From: Shinisaurus crocodilurus | Taxonomy: Eukaryota; Chordata; Lepidosauria; Squamata; Shinisauridae | Length of the DNA: 64,000 bases | Direction of reading: 5' to 3' | Assembly: GCA_021292165.1 (NCBI GenBank) | Contig: CM037888.1 | Coordinates: 30,555,140 to 30,619,139 of the forward strand | Part shown: positions 21,998-34,317 of the stretch, piece by piece | Numbering within the stretch: position 1 is the first letter of the stretch | Layout: the number at the start of each line of letters is the position of its first letter | Notes under the pieces: model-generated | The model's database searches: none | Told to the model about the DNA's origin: nothing | Seen by the model: only the letters and a program-made list of their open reading frames with translations | Program-made: the position numbers and the translations under genes

Positions 21998-22166
21998 GAT
22001 CCTCCTCTCCATTTTATCCTCACAACAACCCTGTGAGGTAGGTTAGGCTGAGAGTCAGTGACTGGCCCAAAGTCACCCAGTGAGCTTCATGGCCGAGCGG
22101 GGACTAGAACCCGGGTTTTTCCACTCCCAGTTCAACACTCTAACCACTACACCACATTGGCTCTCC
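21998..22166 (-). mobile_element. Sauria-type SINE, lacking its 3' tail
   Basis: Minus strand: AGCCAATGTGGTGTAGTGGT (box A region) through GTCACTGACTCTCAGCC to TGAGGATAAAATGGAGAGG, where it stops. Confidence 0.7.
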
Positions 22167-23040
22167 CCACCACCAGTTTCCTTAAGGGGGCACTGCAGTG
22201 TTCCTCTGAACGGCACCAAGCAGCCTCTCCTCTGAACACTGCTGGGTGGCAGACGCCACTTTAAATGTCCCACAATGCCCCAGTGCTCTGGGGCCCTGTG
22301 GGCAATTTTAAATGGTGTCTCGTTGGCTTTCCCCTGACACCTAGTGGGGGGACGGGACACAGAGAAGACATCAGAAGGCTCAGCTAGGGTGCCCCTCCAA
22401 ACAGCTGCCTAGGGATGCCTGATGACTCGGACCCCCAAGTTTCTTCCTTGGATTATAAAGAGAAATATAACCAAAGCTTTCCAGTCGCTTCTGGAAAAAG
22501 AGGAGATAACGCAGGGGGAAGGGTTAGAGTGGAGGAACCTTTCCTGGCATCTGGCGAGCACACGGCTCTCCTGGCCCGGAGACAGCACTGGGGATGCTGA
22601 ATCGGAGCAAGACGCTTCCTGACACGAGCCTGACCTTGGCTCAAGTCAAGCTGACCTCCTTTCTGCCTCCAAATGGGGGGGACCAGATGTTGCCTTTTCC
22701 TGTTGAGCAACGACCTTCTGTGGCACGCCTTTGGCAATTTACCAGATGTGAACAGGCAAAAGGAGCGAGCCAGGCACATTAAGGGCTGCCTGCCTCACGC
22801 CAATCAGTTCACTAGGGCAGCGGGTGACAACCTTTTGGGCGAATACACCCCCCCCATGGCCCCCCCACCCTCAGTAGGTCTGTCTTCTCACCGCCACTGT
22901 CACCACCTGCTCTTGCTCCTCACCCTCTTCCTCGCCACTTGCTTGCTTGACAAGTAGGCCGCGGCATCTCCTGCGCCTCCTTTTCACCGCCACTGTTGTC
23001 TGGGCCAGAGTGAGAAGAAGGCGAACAAGCAGGTTGAAAT

Positions 23041-23110
23041 GGGAGGAGGAGGAGGAGGAGGAGGAGGAGGAGGAGGAGGAGGAGGAGGAGGAGGAGGAGG
23101 AGGAGGAGGA
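23041..23110. repeat. (GGA)n microsatellite
   Basis: About 22 near-perfect GGA units on the plus strand, so a UCC-repeat in the IGDCC4 pre-mRNA. Confidence 0.95.
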
Positions 23111-23307
23111 AGTCCAGGGGGCCCTGGGCAGGTGCCCAACCATGCGTACCCTTGATGCTGGCCCTGCGCTGAACAGAAGAACTTAAGAAGAGTGAAGTGG
23201 GCCCATCTAACGCAACGTCCTGTTTCCCACCTGGAAGCTCCATATGTCGATGATGGGTAATGCCCATGGATGATAAGACTTAAATTCTGTGGGAAGCTGT
23301 CTAATCC

Positions 23308-23433
23308 AACCTTCCTCAACCTGGTGCCTTCCAGATGTGGACTACAGCTCCCACCATCCCCAGTCATGGCTGCTGGGGATGATGGCAGTCATAGTCCAAC
23401 ACACCTGGATGGCACCAGGCTGAAGAAGCCTTA
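23308..23433. mobile_element. hAT-like palindromic MITE with 8-bp duplication
   Basis: Arms CAACCTGGTGCCTTCCAGAT and CACCTGGATGGCACCAGG are inverted. Perfect duplication TCTAATCC at 23300-23307 and 23434-23441. Confidence 0.8.
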
Positions 23434-23441
23434 TCTAATCC

Positions 23442-23555
23442 CTTTTTCAGCCAGTGGCCATTGCTACATCTTGTAGTGACAAATTCTTTTCAGTTCATGA
23501 TGCATTTGGTGAAGGAGGACATTCTTTGGCCTGTCCTGAATCTACCACTAATCTA
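23442..23555 (-). mobile_element. CR1 LINE fragment
   Basis: TTGCTACATCTTGTAGTGAC and GGCCTGTCCTGAATCTACCA parallel the CR1 piece at about 12830-12920. Confidence 0.45.
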
Positions 23556-23776
23556 GTGCATGCTACAGTATATAGACCCCCACCACCACCACCCCGCACT
23601 ATGCCTTGGTGTGTGCTTTCATGGGGAGCAGACAGCAGTACATCACGGAACGACGCGCGGGGCTATGTCACAGATACACCCATCGCCTGCCCTGCACCCG
23701 CCCAGGTCTGTCATGCCGCCTGAGCCGTTTGTGGCATCCCTGCTGCAAGTTGGCCCCCTCAGCCTCTCACCCCTAT

Positions 23777-24050
23777 AACAGGGGTGTGAAAACTCAGGCC
23801 ATGCCCCCTTCGCCACATCACCAGGTGGTTCACTGCCCATAATTTGTTTTCCCGGCTTATATGCAATTTCTTCCCCGTTCTAAGAGGCTGAAATGCTTGT
23901 TCTGAGACGTAGTTACCAGCAGTAAGAGCTTTAAGCTAAAACAGCTTAACTGTACTGGCCCCTCCCCCTTTGCCTTTGGCACCGCCCACCTCTGGAATGC
24001 AGCCCCCAAGAGCTTCTCCGAAATGGAATCCGGCGCTCAGTCTGGAAGAG
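23777..24050. mobile_element. hAT-like element, CAGGGGTGT family
   Basis: Begins CAGGGGTGTGAAAACTCAGG and ends in GAATGCAGCCCCCAAGAGC and GGAATCCGGCGCTCAG, colinear with the complete copy at 38705-39051. Confidence 0.6.
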
Positions 24051-25090
24051 GATCAACATCGCTGGCCCCATAACATGTGGAGATGCAAGAAAAAAATGTT
24101 CCAGTGGTACACATTAAACCCGAAGGAAAGCCAACTTCAACTATCTCAACGCAAGCTGAACGTATTATGCCCGAGATACAGCTTGCAACATATCATGGCT
24201 ACCCTGACCCAGATCCTATGTGGGCAGCAGAAATCGTGATGGCTCCTTTCCGCCCCACCACAAGAAATCTGCTATTTTTAAAACAGACGCTGAGCTTTAT
24301 ACCACATTTCTGGGGATGCGAGCAGAATTTCTTCTTCTACAACGCTGAATTGGTATCTGATCTGTCAAGAATGGTTTATGTAGAAGGAAATTAAAGGATT
24401 AAAGCAGCTGATGGGCGGAAGCTGAGAAAGCAGAGTTTCATCCAGCTGTTTCTTGTGGCGAAAACTGTCCAGAGCAATATTAAGAAAATCTGAGCTAGGC
24501 TGGGTTAGGGTGAGTTAATCAAAGACGCCGGGACAAAGGAAATGAATTTGCAAAGGCAGGATTAGCCAGCAGGGTCTCTCAGTGGCTAGACTGAGTAGGG
24601 AAAGGCGGCTGGGACGGGGGATCCAAGACAGAGCACCCACCACCACCTGTCCAAATTCAAAACAGCTCAGATGGAACAACTGCACGGGAGTGTCTACCCC
24701 TCCACGTTTCCAATAAAAGAGGTGGGTGCATGCCCACATTTTCCCAGCAGCTTTCAGCTGTGGAGCGATACGGAGGCTCGTGAAAAAGTTTCAAAGATGG
24801 GTGTGTCTCTTTCCTTCGCTCACCAAATGCCGAAAGCAGTGGCGAACCCTCTCTCTAGGCACCGCTGCTGTGCAGGTTCCGACACAGACTGTGTATTTGC
24901 TCCCCTCTAGTGGCTGGCCAGGGCCGTGGAGGGCCAGGTGGAAGAGGCCACCCTGCCGCCCAGCGCAGAGCTGGAATGAAAGGACTTGCAGCCGCTGCAC
25001 TCAAAGCAGCGCAGGCCAAAATACCTCTGGAGCTTACAAGGGTCCTGGAAGGCCCTGGGTTGCCACCTTTCTTTCTGGCAGGGCTATCAC
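24051..25090. other. IGDCC4 intron, no gene seen
   Basis: Largely unique sequence within the intron between the exons at 29649 and 21276. No exon-like splice pair in phase with the gene was found. Confidence 0.4.
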
Positions 25091-25099
25091 ATGATAATG

Positions 25100-25136
<37 letters not shown>
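25100..25136. repeat. (TG)n microsatellite
   Basis: Uninterrupted TG run of about 18 units. Confidence 0.95.
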
Positions 25137-25137
<1 letters not shown>

Positions 25138-25159
25138 GGGCCATGGCGTTGAACAGGAA

Positions 25160-25500
25160 CCCCCCAGCACACCACCTTCTGAGATTGCCCCTCCAAGAAG
25201 GGCCAGAGCCACCATACAAAAGTGCCTCCCAGTCCCATCTTGGACAGATGCCTCAGAAGGATACCATGCCAAAAAGTCCAGCAGAACTAAGAGGGACACG
25301 CGCCCCCCTGTCCAGTTCCTGGTATAGGTGATCCATCAAGGCGACCAAAGCCGTCTCTGTCCCACAAACAGTCCTAAAGCCAGACTGGAATGGACCTAGA
25401 TAATCTGTCTCATACAGAAATCCCTGGAGCCATTTACTCCACGGCAAGCCCCTCTCCCTCAGTTTCCATTCCCCGTCTGTAAAACGGGGACAACCACGCC
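25160..25500 (-). mobile_element. L2-like LINE, reverse-transcriptase fragment
   Basis: Minus-strand translation has LGPFQSGFRTVCGTETALVA and LMDHLYQELDRG, the finger/palm segment (usual text PFQSGFRPGYGTETALV). Interrupted by stops. Confidence 0.65.
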
Positions 25501-25564
25501 AGTTCAGCCATTTGTAAATCACTCCCTCTGCAGCAGGCCAGGTTGCAAGGAGGAGCAGCGGCAG

Positions 25565-25692
25565 GGCTGTTGAGGCCTACAAGACTCATCTGAAGAGCCC
25601 AGCTGAAACCTTCAAAGAAAAGCACTGCATGGTATTTGCTTTCCCCTTTGCCTTAACTAGACTTGCTAATTGACTTGGCTTTACTAGGCTTG
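25565..25692 (+). repeat. 128-bp inverted repeat, left arm
   Basis: Pairs with 26193-26320 over 128 bp with no gaps and a single mismatch (GCACTGC here, GCATTGC in the complement). See the right arm. Confidence 0.95.
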
Positions 25693-25699
25693 GTACCAG

Positions 25700-26130
25700 G
25701 AAACAGACTGGTAGCCGGTGAAGCTGTTGTAACAAGGGAGCCACGCGTGCTCCCTGTGACCGGCCCTGGTCAGCGGTCTGGCCTCAGCATTCTGGACCAG
25801 CTGAAGTTTCTGGACAGTTTTCGAAGGCAGCCCCACGTGGAGCACATTACAGTAGTCTAAACGGGATGTGACTGTGGCTAGATCAGACATCTCTAGGAAT
25901 GTCACAGCAGCCTCAGCGGTGCAAGCGCACTCCTGGCTGCCAAGCCCTGGGCATCCCGGTTCAGGGCTGAGTCCAAGAGTACACCCAAACTGCGAGCCTG
26001 AGTTTTCAGGGGGAGGGTAACCCCTTCCAGCACAGGCTGAATCTCTTTTCCCTCGATCTGCCTTTCGACTGACCAGAAGCACCTCTGCCTTGGCTGCATT
26101 AAGCTTCAGTTTGTTTGCCCTCCAGTCTTG
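25700..26130 (-). mobile_element. L2-like LINE C-terminal fragment inside the inverted repeat
   Basis: Minus-strand translation contains SDLATVTSRLDYCNVLHVGL and KTVQKLQLVQNAEARPLT, the L2 ORF2 C-terminal signature. It occupies nearly all the spacer between the two 128-bp arms. Confidence 0.75.
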
Positions 26131-26192
26131 TTACCTCTAACCCTCTGCCCAGATGAAGACTTACGTACACGCCTGCTTCGTTTTGTGGGGGG

Positions 26193-26320
26193 CAAGCCTA
26201 GTAAAGCCAAGTCAATTAGCAAGTCTAGTTAAGGCAAAGGGGAAAGCAAATACCATGCAATGCTTTTCTTTGAAGGTTTCAGCTGGGCTCTTCAGATGAG
26301 TCTTGTAGGCCTCAACAGCC
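26193..26320 (-). repeat. 128-bp inverted repeat, right arm
   Basis: Complement of 25565-25692, starting CAAGCCTAGTAAAGCCAAGT and ending CCTCAACAGCC. Spacer is 500 bp. One mismatch in 128 indicates a recent inverted duplication or active gene conversion, while the enclosed L2 fragment is much more decayed. Confidence 0.95.
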
Positions 26321-27059
26321 ACCCAAGCCAACGCCGGCTGCCGAGCTAAGGCACCTGCCCGCCCATCACCCCTCTCTTGGGCTCCAGTTTGACCACCGCT
26401 GTTTCTCGATGCTGGGTGCTTCAGTGCCAGCCGCGGCCCAAGAAGAAATGGGTGATTGATGGAAACAGGGAATCCCACGCCATTCGCCACGCACTTGTTT
26501 TAGTCGATCTCTTAATTACCTTACACATTCTCCACAGGCTACGAAGACAGACATAAACAGATTAAGTAAATTAGGCCAATTAAACATTCCCTAATGAAAT
26601 GAAATGCTCCAGACAAACTCTGGGAAGAATTAAGTGGGGGGGAGGGGGCAGAGGAAGGGAGGAAAGGCGAAGATGGCACAGTGGCAGGGAAATAAGCCAC
26701 TGCGAGAAAACCAAAACAGCCACAGAGGAATCTCAGGAGAGAAACGCGCCACGGTGGAAGTCGGTTAGAACGGGCACAGCTGACCATCCGTAAAATATGG
26801 CAGCCTGCAGCACTTTACGATGGAAATCTGTGCACATCACAATGTTCCCCTGCAGAAGGTGGTAGGAGAGTCCAGGGAAGCAGGATGGTGCCTCAGTCCC
26901 TCGTGCGATCTTGTATTCTGGCTATACAATTTGTCGATGCCAGACTCTGCCCGTAGAAGGATGGGAACACATCGCTCATCTCTAGAACAGGGTAAGTGGG
27001 GGCCAGACCAGCGCTTGCCTACTGTTCTCAGGCATGTGATTTGGTCCAGTTTTGTACCA
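26321..27059. other. IGDCC4 intron, no gene seen
   Basis: Unique-looking intronic DNA. The A/T-rich part at 26500-26630 is followed by a purine-rich stretch (26635-26680). No exon or known repeat recognised. Confidence 0.4.
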
Positions 27060-27268
27060 GAGAGGCTCCCTCTGGCACTCTAGTATCAGAGGCAGTCTGC
27101 CTATGTACACCAGTTGTTGGGGAACATGGGCGGGAGGGTGCTGCTGTTGTATTCATGTCCTGCTTGTGGGTTTCCTCTGTGGGCAGCTGGTTGGCCACTG
27201 TGTGAACAGAATGCTGGACTAGATGGACCCTTGGTCTGATCCAGAAGGGCTCTTCTTATGTTCTTATG
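27060..27268 (+). mobile_element. CR1 LINE 3' end
   Basis: GAACATGGGCGGGAGGGTGC, then GAATGCTGGACTAGATGGAC and CTTCTTATGTTCTTATGAT, the terminus shared with 41340-41930. Confidence 0.75.
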
Positions 27269-27589
27269 ATAAATATTTATTTTTACACTTTCCTAGGCCA
27301 GCAGTGACCAATCTCTTCTTCTCAGGGCCCCACTGTATCTTCCAGACAGTGGCCTAAGGGCCAGTAATGTGCTTTGCTATGCAGTCTGACCTCTTCTCAG
27401 ATGGTCAAGCTTAGGAGGTGCCCTTGGAATTTCAGCTAAAGCAAAAGTGCACGGGGGCAGTCCTCCTCAAGGAATTTCAAGGGAAATCTAAAGACTTTCA
27501 AGAAGACTAGTGACATTTCTTGTAGGGAGGGGGGGGAGTGGTGTGCGTGTAGCTCACCCATTTATTATAAGGTGGGTGCCATCCAGCAG

Positions 27590-27785
27590 TCACAAGAGCA
27601 TTACAGTCAAGTAGCTGTTTTTACTCTGTTATGTATATTGTACTGTTTTTAACTATATATATATATATATATGATGTAATTCTATTTTTAACTTTTGTAT
27701 TTTTCTATTTCTGTTTAATTGTATGAGTTTTAAGGATGTGAGCCACCTTGGGTCCCAGTGTTGGGAAAAAGACGGGATATAAATA
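27590..27785 (+). mobile_element. L2-like LINE 3' end
   Basis: AT-rich 3'UTR ending GAGCCACCTTGGGTCCCAGT and GGGATATAAATAAATA, followed directly by the compound microsatellite, which may have grown from its tail. An (AT)n run lies at 27655-27671. Confidence 0.6.
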
Positions 27786-27786
27786 A

Positions 27787-27790
27787 ATAT

Positions 27791-27821
<31 letters not shown>

Positions 27822-27975
27822 GAAGAAGAGGGAGGAGGAGGAGGAGGAGGAGGAGGAGGAGGAGGAGGAAGAAGAAGAAGAAGAGAAGAAGAAGAAGAAG
27901 AAGAAGAAGAAGAAAAGAAGAAGAAGAAGAAGAAGAAGAAGAAGAAGAAGAAGAAGAAGAAGAAGAAGAAGAAGA
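27787..27975. repeat. compound (AAC)n-(GGA)n-(GAA)n tract
   Basis: About 190 bp: AAC units, then GGA, then a long GAA run, almost pure purine on the plus strand. In IGDCC4 pre-mRNA it is a pyrimidine tract (UUC/UCC). Confidence 0.97.
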
Positions 27976-28654
27976 GGTGTTAACATTAAAAATGTGTGGA
28001 CTCTCTTTTTCTTACAACTTAAAGGCATGGTGATCAGTTGCCCTTTTTTCCTTATGAATTACACTGTGGACAAACTTTTCTCCACACCATGATTATAATG
28101 ATGCTGGTCATGTTATCAGCTGCTATGGGCTGCTTGGTGTTGGAGTATATGATGAGGAGATGTCAATTCTGCAGGGAGAGGTTTTTTTTAAGTTGACTAC
28201 CCAGTAAAGGGTTAAGATAGACTGTTTTTAAAGGGCAAAGGCAGAAACCAAGCTTCTCTGAGGTGTCAGGGTTCAGGGTTCAGTGGAGCAAACCACTTAG
28301 TGGTATCAGGGAAGGGAATGCTGGACGTTGCCTAGCAACAAGTTATAAATTTTATTCTCTCTCTCTCTGACAGTTAGACTAGTCCTAGAGTTAACTGACT
28401 TAACTGACACTTGCTTGGGTTTAAGCAAAGGGACTTGACCTGTATTTTCCTTTCCTCACAGAATAAGTAATGTTTAAGAAACTCTGTAACCATCAAGCTT
28501 ATAGTACCTGAGAAATCATATGTTACTTCTGTTATTTACTTTACTTTAAAAGCATCTACTTTAGAAACAAGCCTGTGTGTGCGTGTGTTTGTTGAATGAA
28601 GTCTGCTGCTGCTATTGTGCTCTGCCATCACTTGGAACATATCCCTCCAGCATT

Positions 28655-29165
28655 AGGAGATGCTCACTAGCTTCTAATTAATTTCCAGGTTCAATTCAAG
28701 CTGCAGGGTTTAACCTAGAAAAAGCCGCACAAGCTTGGGACCAGGTTATCTCCTCCCATCTAAACCTGCCCATTCATTTGATTACGATCTGCATCAGATG
28801 TCCTGCTCTGGGTGCCACAGCCTTCAGAAGTGAGGTGAGTGGCAACCAGAGACATTCAGGGCCTTCTCAGAGGTGGTACCACAGTCATGGAATGCTCTCC
28901 CTAAAGACTTTCTGCTGCTGCCAACTTTGTTGTCACTTCAGCGTCAGGTGAATTTTATTTTCCCAGGCTTCTAAATGATCATTTCTGCTGTTTCCTGTTT
29001 TATTGCAGCTTTTAGGTCTGCTTCTTGCTGTTGCTTTTACTGCTGGTGCAAATTGTAACTGGTTTTTCAGGACAGCTGTTGGATTGGAAAACTTTTGTGC
29101 TGTGTTGTAATGTTAACCATCTTGGAAACTTCAGCTGAAAGGCAGCCTAGACATCTTTAAATCGA
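28655..29165 (+). mobile_element. L2-like LINE 3' part
   Basis: Contains TAATTTCCAGGTTCAATTCA, CAGGGCCTTCTCAGAGGTGG and CATGGAATGCTCTCCCTA, the decayed C-terminal ORF, then a T-rich 3'UTR with CAGCTGAAAGGCAGCCTAGA. Confidence 0.6.
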
Positions 29166-29167
29166 TG

Positions 29168-29294
29168 GTGAGGAACCTACGGCTCTCCCGATGTTAAGAC
29201 TACAACGCCCATCATTGCTAACCATTAGTCCTTTTGGCCTAGGTTGATGGGTGCTGTGGTTCAACCACATCTAGAGGACTGCAGGTCCCCCACC
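29168..29294. mobile_element. diverged palindromic MITE
   Basis: Degenerate inverted arms (GAGGAACCTACGGCTCTCC and complement) around ACTACAACGCCCATCATTGC. Oldest-looking member of its group here. Confidence 0.45.
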
Positions 29295-29648
29295 GGGGTT
29301 TTAAATAATAAATACAATAAAATTTCCATTAGGTAGGGCCACACAGAGCCAAATTAAATTGGTTTTACACCTGATTCAGGCCTCTGGATTGCCAATTGGC
29401 GAAACTCTTCCCCAGCCATTCAGAGCAATAACGCAAGGTAAAGTATTTTCTAAATGTTTAAAACTAGAATCTAAAGAATGCACCCTTTCCACTCCAGCTA
29501 GAAATGCAACGGAACGAAACTAGATCCATCCCTTCAAATGCTGCAGGAGCTCCCACCAGCATTTAGGATATTTCCTCTTGGAAGTGGTTTGGGGGAAGGA
29601 GCAAGTGGGCTCCCACAAAAGGTGACTCTGAGGGGCTACTGGCAGTAC

Positions 29649-29886
29649 CTTTCGTTTGACGCGGCCCATGCTGTCATCAAGAGAACTGCCGTGGATGAGG
29701 CCCTGCACTTCACTCAGTTCCGTGATGTCTGTCGGTGGCGAGGGAGCATCCTCGGAGATCGGGGTCATGAGGGACTCCAGTTCGTGAGAGTTAGATGGGG
29801 TCACAGGAAGTGGAAGTGCCTGCCGGCCCCGGTGACAGTACGTGTGGTTCCCGGCTGCTTGGGGATCCAGACCTGGCACAGACTCC
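29649..29886 (-). CDS. IGDCC4: IGDCC4 exon: proximal cytoplasmic tail
   Basis: Acceptor CTCATCTGCAG|GGAGTC (phase 2) and donor AAACGAAAG|GTACTG (phase 0); 238 bp. Contains NSHELESLMTPISEDAPSPP and TDITELSEVQGLIHGSSLDD, aligning with HELESLVHP and VHSLMGGG of human IGDCC4, and ends in the basic GRVKRK. It codes for a Pro/Ser/acidic, probably disordered segment just inside the membrane. Confidence 0.93.
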
Positions 29887-30467
29887 CTGCAGATGAGATG
29901 AAGAGAATGAATGTTCCCCAAGCAGAAACCAAATGTCCACACACACTGCTCCATGCTCGGGGAAGCCCCCCCTCCCCCGCTCCATGCTCTGGGGTTGGTT
30001 GGCGAGCATCACATGTCAGGGGAAATCAAGGGAGAAACAGGAACTGTTGTTTTCAAAGGCTTCCCTTTGTTAATAAACAAGAACCCTGATCTCCATGTCT
30101 GGAAAGCAAGGTGGATGCAGGGGCGTTGACTTCGAAGGCAAGTGTAATTGACTAGTGTTGGGGGCTGCAATGCGACACCTTCACCCCGAGGGGTTCTGGG
30201 ACAGGGCTGTCTTTGCATTGCGCTTAGAGGCAAGCCCTTGACCCCATGTCTGAGCAAACTCTGGGGGGACAGTTTGCAAGCATGGCATTCGCTCTCACTT
30301 CCCCCTTGCCCCAAACCTCTCACTTTCTAAGATTGGTAGGAAATGCATCGAGGTTTAAAAACAAAAGCAAAACTCTCCTCAGTCATATGACGACTGCAGA
30401 AAGCAACCATCAGACGGGCGAAAGTGTAGTGTAAGGGAAGCATGTCTTTTTTGCGGTAAAAAATATA

Positions 30468-30698
30468 CAGGCGGTCCCCAGGTTACGAACGAGTTCCATT
30501 CTTAAGAATGTCTTCAAGTCAAATTTGTAAGTCGGAACAGCATAGCGTTCTAGGCGTTAAAAATTGGCATTTACGCAAATTGCGTAGTATACTACGCTAT
30601 GTACTATACGTAAAGGACGTAGCGCCGGGGAACCCAGAAGTCCATTCTTAAGTATGGGTTGTCTGTAAGTCGGATGTTCTTAACTCGGGGACTGCCTG
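30468..30698. mobile_element. pogo/Tigger-like MITE with TA duplication
   Basis: Termini CAGGCGGTCCCCAGGTTACG and CTCGGGGACTGCCTG are inverted and flanked by TA on both sides (30466-30467 and 30699-30700). No transposase remains. Confidence 0.75.
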
Positions 30699-30888
30699 TA
30701 TATACTTCCAGCCTTGGGTCTTCCTCTTCCTTTTCAAGGACTATAATTATATAAGGCAATATCTACTCAGAAGTAAATCCGATGGAATTCAAAGGGATTT
30801 ATTCCAAAGTGTGCAAGGTAGAATGGCCAAAATAACTGTGTTCAACCTGAAAACAAATGGGATAGGATAGGGGTGGGAAAAGAAATTT

Positions 30889-31018
30889 GCACATTTTTTA
30901 AACTGGGAAATGTGCAGATTTCATAGCTGGAAAGTAAATTTGCATATATTTGCCCTCCATTTATTTTCCACTTGTGAAATCTGCACATATTTCCCAGTTT
31001 TAAAAAATGCGCAAATTT
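30889..31018. mobile_element. foldback element of about 130 bp
   Basis: TTTGCACATTTTTTAAACTG and GGGAAATGTGCAGATTTC on the left are mirrored by GAAATCTGCACATATTTCCC and AAAAAATGCGCAAATTTTC on the right. Confidence 0.65.
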
Positions 31019-31742
31019 TCAAGACAATTAATAATAATTTTAGAAAACCCCTTAGAGATGGCAGAATGGGACAGAGCACTCCGTCGCATTCAGCCGCCTC
31101 CTCAGGGTTTTTGACAGCTGTCAACCACCATAACAGCAGCAGTAAGATCTTCACGGCTTCCCCCTCCCCTTCCCTGTGCTTTCCATTTGACAGCTAGGCA
31201 TTTGACAGCTGTCAAGTGGAAACAATGTAGGTTATATGCAGTCTCGCCTTGTCAATCTGTTACTTAGTTACAGCTCTTCACCGCCCTGTTTGAGAGCTGA
31301 CACTGACAAGCTCATTGACAAGGCAAGACTTCATATATCAGCTAGTCGGAAGATTGCACTTGCGAAAGACCACCAATTTGCACACAGCTGCTTCCAATGT
31401 GCCACTTGGGCATCGGTGGAGGGGCTGTCACTGGCAGCCGCCCCCCAAAAAGCCCAGGAAAACAAACAAACATTGCAAACAAAAAGGGGTCGCGATCAGA
31501 GCGGGGAGAAGAGACAAGACGGGTTCTGCCATGCAGGACCAGTGGGAGGACCGAGGGGGAAACCAACCCACGGTGAACCCGATCATCTGTCTGGTGCGCC
31601 ATCCATGAGTTGTTTCACGAACAACCCACACTGCGTAGCTTATTTGCAGGGTGGGTTGTTGTGACATGCTAACAGGGCCAGTATGACTTCACATTGCAGG
31701 CAGGCAAATAACCATTTTAAAACGTCCGCTCACGTAAACAAA

Positions 31743-31833
31743 ACTCCCTGCAGGAAGAAAACTAGCACAGCAGGGAGGATACAGATTTTAGGCAGCCTTC
31801 TGCCTGTGCTGCTAGTTTTCTACTTACAGGGAG
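31743..31833. repeat. short hairpin
   Basis: CTCCCTGCAGGAAGAAAAC then TAGCACAGCAGG is followed 27 bp later by its imperfect complement, CCTGTGCTGCTAG and TTTTCTACTTACAGGGAG. Confidence 0.6.
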
Positions 31834-32020
31834 GTGTTTCTGTCTTTTACATAGGGGAGCATTCAAAAATTGAGCGCCCTGCTTGCAGCTTAATGCAGTA
31901 GCATCTATTCTGCCAGCTCACCGCTCTATTACTTCATTCTGCTGCGTGTGTAGATCCCGCTTGAAGCTCCTTGCTTCAATCTGGTTCAACGCACCTCAGG
32001 CCAAGGTACTGCAAGACCTA

Positions 32021-32770
<750 letters not shown>

Positions 32771-33164
32771 CTAAAGGCCGCAAAATGAACATCCTGAACT
32801 CTAGTCGTCCCCGGCATTAAACTATATGTAACTGGAAATTAAGGTTGGATTCTGCCCACCCATCAGTTCAGAGCAGTGGAGGCTGGCGGCTCCAGTGTCA
32901 GTAGGGCAATGTATCCACTCCAGGTTTTAGTCTAGACTCTTAAGGAGCTATCCATGCTGTTGAAACCTATGCCCAAATTAGGTTCGGCACCATGGATAGC
33001 TCCTTTAAAGTTCGGACTGAAACCCGGAGTGTATACACCACCTCACTGACATTGGAGCCACTAGTCACTGCTGATTCAGAGGGTGGATGATAAGGAGCTA
33101 AAAAATAGTCTGGTTTCCAAAACCCACACATTTTCAGACTCTTCTCCATAAGCATATACATGCC

Positions 33165-33545
33165 CATGGATTAAGATCTGCCTCAGAAGACCTTCTCTGG
33201 GTTCCATCATCATCAGATGCGAGGCAGGTGGAACTAGAGATAGGGCCTTTTCTGTAGTGGCACCCTGCTACCGAACCGGAATACATTATCATGTACAACA
33301 ATGAAAAGAGAACCCCATAGCAGCCTGACCAGGTAAAATCCACATTAAGAAGAATCTAAAAAGCTTGGGGGAATAGCATGTCTCTCAGCTGGCACCCAGT
33401 TTGTTGCCCTGCCAGACTGCCATTGCATTCTGCGTTTTTTTTTACTGTTACACATTTTAATTTGTTAATGTTTTAACCCGTATTGGAAGCCGCTCTTGAG
33501 ATTTTTTTAAAAATTGAGGAGTGGGATATCAAACACCCAAATAAA
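33165..33545 (+). mobile_element. L2-like LINE 3' part
   Basis: GATCTGCCTCAGAAGACCTT and GGGCCTTTTCTGTAGTGGCA (decayed ORF end), then a T-rich 3'UTR with GGGATATCAAACACCCAAAT and AATAAATAA. Confidence 0.6.
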
Positions 33546-33643
33546 TAATAAACATGGGAACAGAAGCTTGCTTTTGAAAAAAGAAAAGAAAGGGTGATGC
33601 CTTTGTGTGGCAGCTATTCATTAGCCAACATGGAACTGCAGCT

Positions 33644-33830
33644 AGGTTTCATAGATTTCATAGATTTCATAGATCATAGAGTTGGAAGGAGCCTACAAGG
33701 CTATCGAGTCCAACCCCCTGCTCAATGCAGGAAACTAAAGGAGAGGTCTCCCATCCAAGTAATAACCAGGCTTGACCCTGCTTAGCTTTCCACACTCAGA
33801 CAAGCTGAGCCAGCATAAGCCACAGGCCTG
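33644..33830 (-). mobile_element. 5S-rRNA-headed SINE with CR1-like tail, copy 3
   Basis: Minus strand: AGGCCTGTGGCTTATGCTGG head, AAAGCTAAGCAGGGTCAAGC (5S A box and intermediate element), TTGGATGGGAGACC (C box), then the CR1 tail ending in TTTCATAGA-type repeats. It sits about 100 bp past the FN4b donor. Confidence 0.8.
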
Positions 33831-33885
33831 CCCTGTGGCTTATGCCTCCCTCCTGCCCTCCTGCCCTGCCCGATTCTTTCACCTA

Positions 33886-34182
<297 letters not shown>

Positions 34183-34317
34183 TTATGATGTGTCACTTGC
34201 TATTTGGTATTCCTTCAGATTTACCCCCAGGAGCCAAAGCTGGCTTGAAACGAGAGCCTCTCCAGCGCTGCCCTACCTATTTTATGTGCATAGGTGACAG
34301 GCGTGCAGCTTAGGGTG

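Noticed and set aside
23041..23110. CRISPR-like array or satellite
   Set aside because: It is a pure trinucleotide microsatellite without spacers.
22871..23367. Open frames with poly-Ser, poly-Leu, poly-Glu or poly-Pro
   Set aside because: Translations of the GGA microsatellite.
27705..28033. Open frames with poly-Leu/Phe/Ser and poly-Arg/Glu
   Set aside because: Translations of the AAC/GGA/GAA tract.
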